A DNA stretch of 64,000 nucleotides from the NCBI GenBank assembly GCA_022828595.1, contig JAKGHH010000002.1:40332222-40396221 (forward strand), in the 5' to 3' direction. The notes beneath the pieces were generated by a model. The model had not been told where the DNA came from. It did no database searches and worked only from the letters and a program-made list of their open reading frames with translations. The DNA is from Nelumbo lutea (lineage: Eukaryota; Streptophyta; Magnoliopsida; Proteales; Nelumbonaceae). Below are positions 58,191 to 64,000 of the stretch, piece by piece; position 1 is the stretch's first letter, and every line of letters begins with the position of its first letter. The position numbers were made by a program, and so were the translations under genes.

Positions 58191-58345
58191 GTTTTATTAT
58201 AATTCTAATGAAATTCTGTTATTGATCACAAAAAAAAAGAGCCCAAAACAATTGTTGCCTACTTGCCCCTTGCTTTGCCAAACTATTTGTTGACCTTTGC
58301 ACCCATTGTGTTTCAATCTGTATGTCTCCTCAATGCCATTCCCTT
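58190..58345 (-). mobile_element. LINE RNase H/3' end fragment
   Basis: Minus strand: IETQWVQRSTNSLAKQGASR followed by QQLFWA and a T-rich 3' end (TTGTGATCAATAACAGAATT). The same 3' end sequence recurs at 60010-60045. It abuts the truncated integrase of Copia D. Confidence 0.65.
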
Positions 58346-58621
58346 TTCTTTAAATGATGTATTTTACTTCCTTGATTGTTTTCAATGATGTGCAGGCCTC
58401 ATTCATTGATTTGAATTTGACATTTTTTGGGTGAACATGGATCTAAGTGCAATTTCTTAATTCTATGTCGGAAGAATGCATTTGAGGACACTTGAATTGT
58501 ATGAACATGATTGCCTTTAGTGGACAATCATGATTTTTGTATGTGATATTTGAATGTAATTTTTGGTTTCCTTGTCAGGAATATCTTTTTGATGTGAAGA
58601 ACTTAAGATTATTCTGGGCAG

Positions 58622-58759
58622 GTTGCAGGGGGTGATGGCACAGTGGGTTGGGTTCTTGGAAGTCTTGCAGAACTTTATAAGCACAACCGAGAGCCAGTTC
58701 CTCCAACAGGAATCATTCCACTTGGTACTGGCAATGACCTATCTAGGAGTTTTGGTTGG
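58622..58759 (+). CDS. DGK: Diacylglycerol kinase, exon 3 (catalytic GGDGT)
   Basis: Residues 162-207, starting [24 protein letters not shown] (164-168) is the conserved catalytic/nucleotide-binding loop of diacylglycerol and related lipid kinases. [16 protein letters not shown] at the end is the second conserved block. Acceptor GGGCAG and donor GTAAGA; phase 0 at both ends, so V-A-G-G-D joins exon 2 MRVV without change of frame. Confidence 0.95.
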
Positions 58760-58843
58760 GTAAGAATTTATGCTACATGTGTTTTTTGATATAACTGCTT
58801 TATTACCTTGTTGACTTGTTTTCTTGTGTATTTTTTTTTTCAG

Positions 58844-58929
58844 GGTGGTTCATTTTCATTTCCATGGAGGTCATTTGTGAAGAGGTCTTTGCATAAGGCT
58901 GTTATTGGTCCAATTTGCCGTCTTGATAG
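58844..58929 (+). CDS. DGK: Diacylglycerol kinase, exon 4
   Basis: Residues 208-235 plus two bases of the next codon: GGSFSFPWRSFVKRSLHKAV and IGPICRLD. The GGSF-F-W-S pattern after SRSFGW is the cluster II form. It follows an 84-base intron with a long T-run before CAG and ends at GTAATT in phase 2. Confidence 0.93.
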
Positions 58930-59149
58930 GTAATTTCTTTTCATAGGGTAGAGTAAAGAAATGTTTGTCTTGATCCTTAATTCTTTGTTTCTTGGTAATG
59001 AAATGGGACCTTGCATTTACTTAAAAAGTATTACACTAATAATACAACATATTACATGGGGGAACTGATTTGACAAGTATTTGTGCTAGAAGACATTTTC
59101 TGCCTATGGTATATAAGTTATTTTTTCTTTTTCTTTTTGAAAGGTAGAA

Positions 59150-59775
59150 TTTTACTAAAGAAGGAAACTAGAAACAATTAACAATCCCCTCATGAGATTT
59201 GATGGAGGGGAGCAAGATTGTGGTGGTTTAAGTGGATGTTAGGAAGGTGGGGAAGATGGAGAGGATGAATGTCCTCCAGGCGAGTCTAGTTGGGGGACTT
59301 GTGGAAAGCAAGCTCGATGCTGAAAAGATTGAAGCTTGGGTGGTTTTGGAATGGAGAAAGTGAAAGGGTGATTGAGTGAGGAGACTAAATGGCAGTCTCT
59401 TCTTGTTTATGTTTCACAGTCTAGAAGCTGCGGACCGGGTTCTGGGTATAGAAAAGCAGAAATCCAGAGATATTGATTCACGGTTGGGGAGGTGGTTCTC
59501 GGTGGCTGGGATGAAGTGATAGAAAGAGAAGTCGTGCAGTATGGCTTGGCGTGGTAGGCTTTCTTCTGCGTGTGTGGAGCATTCTCGCCTTTCAGGAGTT
59601 TTGGGAGTGCTCTGGGACAAGCCAAACAAGGGATTCAAAGACAATCTATATTCTGGGCTGGGTTGTAATTAGTGGTTTTTTCCTTTCGGGCTTCTCCTTC
59701 TGCGCACAACTTCTCGTTGTATATGCTTTTTTAATTTAATCAATAAATAAATTCTGAGTTGCCAATAAAAAAAAG
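59150..59775 (+). mobile_element. Probable non-LTR element 3' end
   Basis: GC-richer segment ending TTGTATATGCTTTTTTAATT, then AATCAATAAATAAATTCTGA and an A8 tract (59767-59775), the usual look of a plant L1/SINE 3' end. The 5' limit near 59150 is set only by the change in composition. No protein domain was recognised; the longest frames have no family resemblance. Confidence 0.45.
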
Positions 59776-60004
59776 ATAATAGCAAAGAGAAGAATATGAG
59801 AAAGAAGTCCCCCTATTAAGGTAGCAGTAAAAAAAGACCCTGGTAAGGTAGCAGTAATAAAAAAGACTTATGAAAGACTATGAAAGAATAAACTAAGCCC
59901 ATTGCCCAATGATGGTAAGTCCATAAATAAATAAGAAACATAAGAAAGAAAAAATGGCAACTAAAAACAAACAACAAATCTCTCTCCGGATTGCTGTACC
60001 TGTT

Positions 60005-60550
60005 TCTTATATTTCTAATGAAATTCTGTTATTGATAAAAAAAAAACCAACAAATCTACTTCTTTAACTACTTCCAATAGTCTATGGCTGGTGTATAACA
60101 TTGCATTGAAGTTCTCTTGAAATTGTTGACCATGCCACATTTTCCATTATCTTAAGATGTCATCCATACAAAGGGAAGCAAGCATATTTACAGTCTTGAG
60201 CCAATGCACTATCCTTAGAGTAATACTATGAACTTATGATTACTTCCTTGGTGTACATTTTCCCATTAAAGATTCTTTCATTTCTTTCTTCTCATAATGT
60301 CCAAAGCACTGCTTCCCTTACCAATGCCTGTAATGGATTTATAATTTTCTTTATCTGCCAAACTTAGGTCTGTATTCAGTCTACCACTCCCAGTACCCTA
60401 GACAGCTCAGCCCAACATTCTCTAATGGCCTTTTTATCAAGTGTATGCTGGGGATCACTTTCCTTTAGGAGGTGAAATGATCCTCAGTGTCAGTATTCAT
60501 AGCTTACATGAAGAATCAGAGATAGAGGATCTCTTATAGGTTTTGCTGAC
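60005..60550 (-). mobile_element. LINE 3' fragment (antisense)
   Basis: The minus strand carries the ORF2 tail: ALVREAVLWTL, then EERNERIFNGKMYTKEV (near 60330-60240), typical of the region after the LINE zinc-binding domain. A 3' UTR ends at 60010-60045 with CAATAACAGAATTTCATTAG, shared with 58190-58240. Frames are broken by stops. Confidence 0.65.
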
Positions 60551-60954
60551 AAAACTCCAAATCATAGTCACAGTGATTATTAATGCAATGTAATGAAAGT
60601 AACCCATACAATATCTATATTTCAAAGGGTATTGTGTTCAAACTACTTAGATTGCTGTTCATAGTGCCAGAGTTACAAATCATTTAAAATAAGAATATTA
60701 TTTACAAATTCCCTTGTAGTTAGTACCAGAATAATAGATCCATCCAATATCTATTACCATTACTGGTATTGTTTACTCTGGGTATGTGTACAATAAACCC
60801 ATTGCAGAGTTATTGCATTTATATATTTTTCTTTTCAGTTAATAAGAAATGTTCGATTTCAGATATGATTTTATCAATCTGGAGTCCCAACACTTGTCAC
60901 TTTTTTCTCATGATTCATGATGTATAAACTTGTCAATCTTTTGAATTGGCACAG

Positions 60955-61042
60955 TTGGCGCATTCTGGTTGCAATGCCGGCTGAAGAAAGTGTGGAACTG
61001 CCTCATTGTCTGCACTATTCAGAGGAGTGTACTCTTGATCAG
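60955..61042 (+). CDS. DGK: Diacylglycerol kinase, exon 5 (last in window)
   Basis: Residues 236-265, from the Ser codon completed across the splice: SWRILVAMPAEESVELPHCL and HYSEECTLDQ. Relatives have SW-IL--MP at the same place and ECYIDQ before the next intron. Acceptor ACAG, donor GTTGTA, phase 0. Related proteins are about 480-500 residues, so roughly the C-terminal 45 percent (accessory domain with YNYFS-GMDAQVAYGFH) must lie beyond 64000. Exons 1-5 have no stops or frame changes, so the gene is probably functional despite its introns. Confidence 0.92.
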
Positions 61043-61999
61043 GTTGTAAATGCTTTTCCTTAATATGAATTGGTTGACTGTTTTTTCAGTTGTTCCTACC
61101 TAGTGTTTAGTCATTGTGAATGTAGTATCTTATAGATGAAACTTCTAGTTTTGACATCATATTAGGTTTGTATATGATGGTAGACCAAGTTATATAAGCA
61201 GAATAGAGAGATGTAAGAACAACTATAAATAAATTTCATGTTAAAGGTATGAACCATAATAGGGTTGGCCGGACTGTTTGATAGTAACTATGAAAGATTT
61301 TATTAATAAGAACTTATAAGAAATGCAAAATGTAGAAGAGTTAGTTGATGTATTGGACAGAAGAAAACAAAATAATAGTTAAGGAATATTGAAGAAGAGA
61401 TAAAGAATTGTAGAGACAGAGACATTAGAGATCTTGAACATATTCTTTTTTTCTTTTTTTGTAAAGAGACTGGGCTGGATGGGCCTTAGTTGTTATTCTT
61501 TTTCTTTATTCTTTTATTAGATCCTTTTGTAGCTTAGTGGGCCTTATTGTTATGGGCCTGTCATTAGTTTTTCTTTATTGTGTTAAGCTAGTCGCCCTAT
61601 TGAGGGTATCATTGTAATTGTCCCTCTAATTTAGATTAGATGTAATAAAAGAATTTAGGAGACTGGAGAGAGGATCGATTTATATTCTTCTCCATTTCCC
61701 TCTTCTCTAAGCTTATTTCACTCATTGCTTTCTTCAATATTTATCAATTTATTACTGTTTCTCATGCATCTCTAATCTCTTGGTATCAAAGCAACCAAAC
61801 CCTGTTTTTCCTTTTTTCTTTTCATCCCATTCACACTTCTGTTTGAAGGGTGTATGGAGAACTAGTTTGAGAATAGTCCATGATTTTTGCAGCCAAGTTG
61901 GAAGAAGGGTATTGGAGAGGTTCAGATCAGTTTTGGTTAACCAAGAAGCTTCTTGGAGATGAAACCCTAGCTGACTAGAGAAGAATTCAGGTTGAGGAT
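61043..61999 (+). mobile_element. DGK intron 5 start, with LTR-element remnant
   Basis: From about 61445 the sequence looks like an LTR with a promoter/polyadenylation part (GTAATAAAAGAATTTAGGAG). It is followed at 61784 by TGGTATCAAAGCAACC, a variant of the tRNA-iMet primer site, and about 200 bases of leader, in which Copia E begins at 62000. The opposite LTR and coding region are not in the window. The first 400 bases show nothing recognisable. Confidence 0.5.
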
Positions 62000-64000
62000 T
62001 GTAGAGAACACTGATGTGGGCCCCACTGCAGTGGTCCCCACTGTGTTTGTAGGACAGCATGTGTAGTTATTTGTTCCAGTTATAGTAGTGTCAGTTTGAG
62101 TCAGTTTGTTAATACAGTTGTTATTTATTTCAGCTTTTATCTACTTTATTTATTATGTAAGTACTAAGGGCAGATGTGTCCTTTCCATTATGTACTAAAC
62201 ATAACCTATAAATAATAAGAAAGTGGCGGCGGCAGATCTGTTAGAATCTGTCCCTCCTTTCAACCACTTGTGTTCTCCTGTTTCTCTTCTATTCTCTCTC
62301 CTTTCTCTCACCTTTCTTCTGTTTTGTAAACCTAAAACCTATTAGGATTCAAGACCGATTACAGTCTTGATCTTCTACTTGGTATCAGAGCCTATCTAGG
62401 GCTTCTCATATGTGTCTAGTCCATCCGACCACATGAGGACTAGCTAGGGCTGGAAGCTTTGAAGAAGCATTCGGTGGCTGAATCTTGGAGATTACCAGGA
62501 GAGGTTCGCAGCAGTTTAAGACTTGCCGCGGCTTGCAGAGAGTTGGTAATCAGGAAGAAGCGGCGAAGGTTAGGGTTCAGGTAACCCTAGAAGACAGTAA
62601 ACCGAAGTACATAGGTAAGTTTTTTTTATTGAGTTTCAGAGACTGCAATCAGTCGAGATAGGTTGGACCTATCTAGAAGTTGGGGCCGAACTGTATTCAA
62701 GTTTGTTTCTAGGGTTTGACTTGCCGAACTGTGTTTAAGTTTGTTTCTAGGGTTTGACTATTGGGCCAAACCCCCTCCCTCTCAGAGGTGATTAGTTTTT
62801 AGGGTTTCATATTGCCCTACGACAAGTCCCACTTGTGCGGACTGCTTGGAGAGTGCAGCTGAGCACTTATTTCAGACCCACAGTTGAAACCCTAATTTTG
62901 CTCTCGCAGCAGTGGGCCCCACAGTAGTGATTTCAGAAAATAGCATCTCAGATTGACAAGCTGCCTGGTACTGTGCATGCCGATTGATTTCAGATCAGAT
63001 TTGAGTTGATTCCTTGCCTATACTGTGATAGGCGATTGATTTCAGATCAGATTTGGGTTGGTTTCAGATCAGATTTCGGATCAGATCAGATCAGATTTGT
63101 GTTGGTTTCGGATCAGTTTTCAGACCTGCTTGTTTGACTTTGTTTTCTGGTATAGTGACTCTAACAGTTTGTAGCCACTGAATCTTGATCAAAGATGGAG
63201 TTTAAGGGTCAGGGAGAAAGTAGTTTTGGAAACCACAGTTATGGTAGTGTATCTGAAACCGGGTTTCAGATTACAACTATGAGATTTGATGGGTCAAATT
63301 ATTTGGAGTGGGCTCAATCAGCCATGATGGCTATTGGAGGAAGGGAAAACTGGGTTATCTCTTGGGAGATGTGAAAGAACCTTCCAAGGAGGACCCAACA
63401 TACACCAAGTGGGTTCAAGAGAACTATTTGGTTATGGCGTGGCTGTGTAATTCTATGTAGCCACATATCAGCCAAAATTACTTGTGGGCAAAGATAGCCA
63501 AAGAGATATGGGATGTTGTGAAAGAAACCTATTCCCAACCCCTTAATGTTGCCCGAGCCTATGAATTAAAGTGTGAGGTGAACAACTTTAAATAAGGAGA
63601 GAAGCCAGTTTCTGTCTACTTCTCTACCTTGAAATCCTTGTGGCATGAGATTGACCATCTAGAGACCCTTGAGTGGGAGAGTCCCAAAGATGCACAGACT
63701 CACAGAAAGCAAGTCGAGACGAATAGGGTATTTGAGTTTCTGGCTGGTTTGAATTCAGAATATGACATTGTGCGACAACAGATATTGACAAGAGATAGTG
63801 TGACCCTTTCTCAAGCATACTCCCTGGTGCATAGTGAAGAGACCAGGAGGAAAGTCATGATGCAGCCTCAGCCCTCTTTCCCAGCCTTGACAGCTATTAA
63901 ACCTAAGCCAGGGGGTGACTCAGAAAGGGACCGGAAGAAGGAAGATAAACGGGATCTGGTATGTGAACATTGCAAGAAACCCAAGCACACAAAAGATACT
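62000..64000 (+). mobile_element. Copia LTR retrotransposon E, 5' part
   Basis: 5' LTR 62000-62379 (TGTAGAGAACACTGATGTGG to GATCTTCTACT, TG..CT ends) and primer site TGGTATCAGAGCC at 62381. The leader has repeated CAGATCAGATTT motifs (62990-63115). Gag follows. LTR ends, primer site and gag mark it as a relative of Copia A. It continues beyond the window. Confidence 0.9.
63195..64000 (+). pseudogene. Copia E gag, broken, runs off the window
   Basis: Starts MEFKGQGESSFGNHSYG and matches Copia A gag along its length (FDGSNYLEW, QSAMMAIGG, NQVETNRVFEFL-like). A one-base loss at about 63340-63345 shifts the frame. Further TAG at 63458 (Copia A has CAG there) and TAA near 63593 (Copia A has CAA) interrupt it. 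The start of the zinc knuckle (CEHCKKPKHTKDT) is at the window end. Confidence 0.87.

Larger units (their letters stand above)
58930..60954. other. DGK intron 4 with non-LTR remnants
   Basis: Intron of about 2.0 kb, bounded by GTAATT and ACAG. It contains a + strand non-LTR-like segment ending in an A-tract near 59775 and an antisense LINE fragment at about 60005-60550. Sequence from 60550 to 60950 shows nothing recognisable. Confidence 0.6.

Noticed and set aside
1..64000. CRISPR arrays, bacterial operons, phage or organelle genes
   Set aside because: None seen. Introns, LTR elements with plant-type primer sites and plant protein families point to nuclear plant DNA throughout.

Overview
The window looks like nuclear DNA of an angiosperm, most likely a long-lived or woody eudicot with a large, repeat-filled genome. 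The evidence is a plant-type (cluster II) diacylglycerol kinase gene with GT-AG introns of about 12 and 11 kb, a plant PTM-like (DDT/PHD) gene fragment, Copia and Gypsy LTR retrotransposons primed by initiator-tRNA-Met (TGGTATCAGAGC), L1-type LINE debris, CACTA and hAT transposase relics and many MITEs. There are no operons, CRISPR arrays, rRNA or tRNA genes. The species cannot be named from sequence alone.

Region 1 (1-18 kb) is AT-rich and gene-poor. It holds a decayed CACTA (TNP2-like) transposase, a hAT-type MITE with a perfect hairpin, unidentified exon-like fragments, a foldback MITE and a roughly 2.2-kb tandem segmental duplication. Each duplicated unit carries an unidentified exon-like block, a hAT-like MITE and a broken piece of a chaperonin CCT7 (TCP-1 eta) gene. 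A CACTA terminus and a hAT transposase fragment follow.

Region 2 (18-33 kb) is a large nested inverted-repeat structure. In its middle a multi-exon, intron-containing internal piece of a PTM-like gene sits inside one arm of a foldback element. To its right are a Tourist-like MITE, a Mutator-type element with a 9-bp target duplication enclosing a GC-rich 'genic' filler (Pack-MULE-like), and more AT-rich repeat modules.

Region 3 (33-64 kb) is one active-looking gene, the diacylglycerol kinase, on the + strand. Its upstream 1.2 kb carries three related MITEs. Its first five exons (34806-35165, 47505-47627, 58622-58759, 58844-58929, 60955-61042) encode 265 residues, including the catalytic GGDGT motif; the rest lies beyond the window. 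Introns 1, 2 and 5 are packed with nested elements: Copia A; Gypsy B inside a LINE; Copia C inside Copia D, which itself abuts a LINE; and Copia E. The nesting gives a relative order of insertion. All retroelement coding regions are broken, mostly by CAG/CAA to TAG/TAA changes.

No clearly new biological system is visible. The most unusual items are the PTM fragment enclosed in the foldback element, the duplicated multi-gene-fragment block, and a defective Copia copy whose LTRs are nearly identical.
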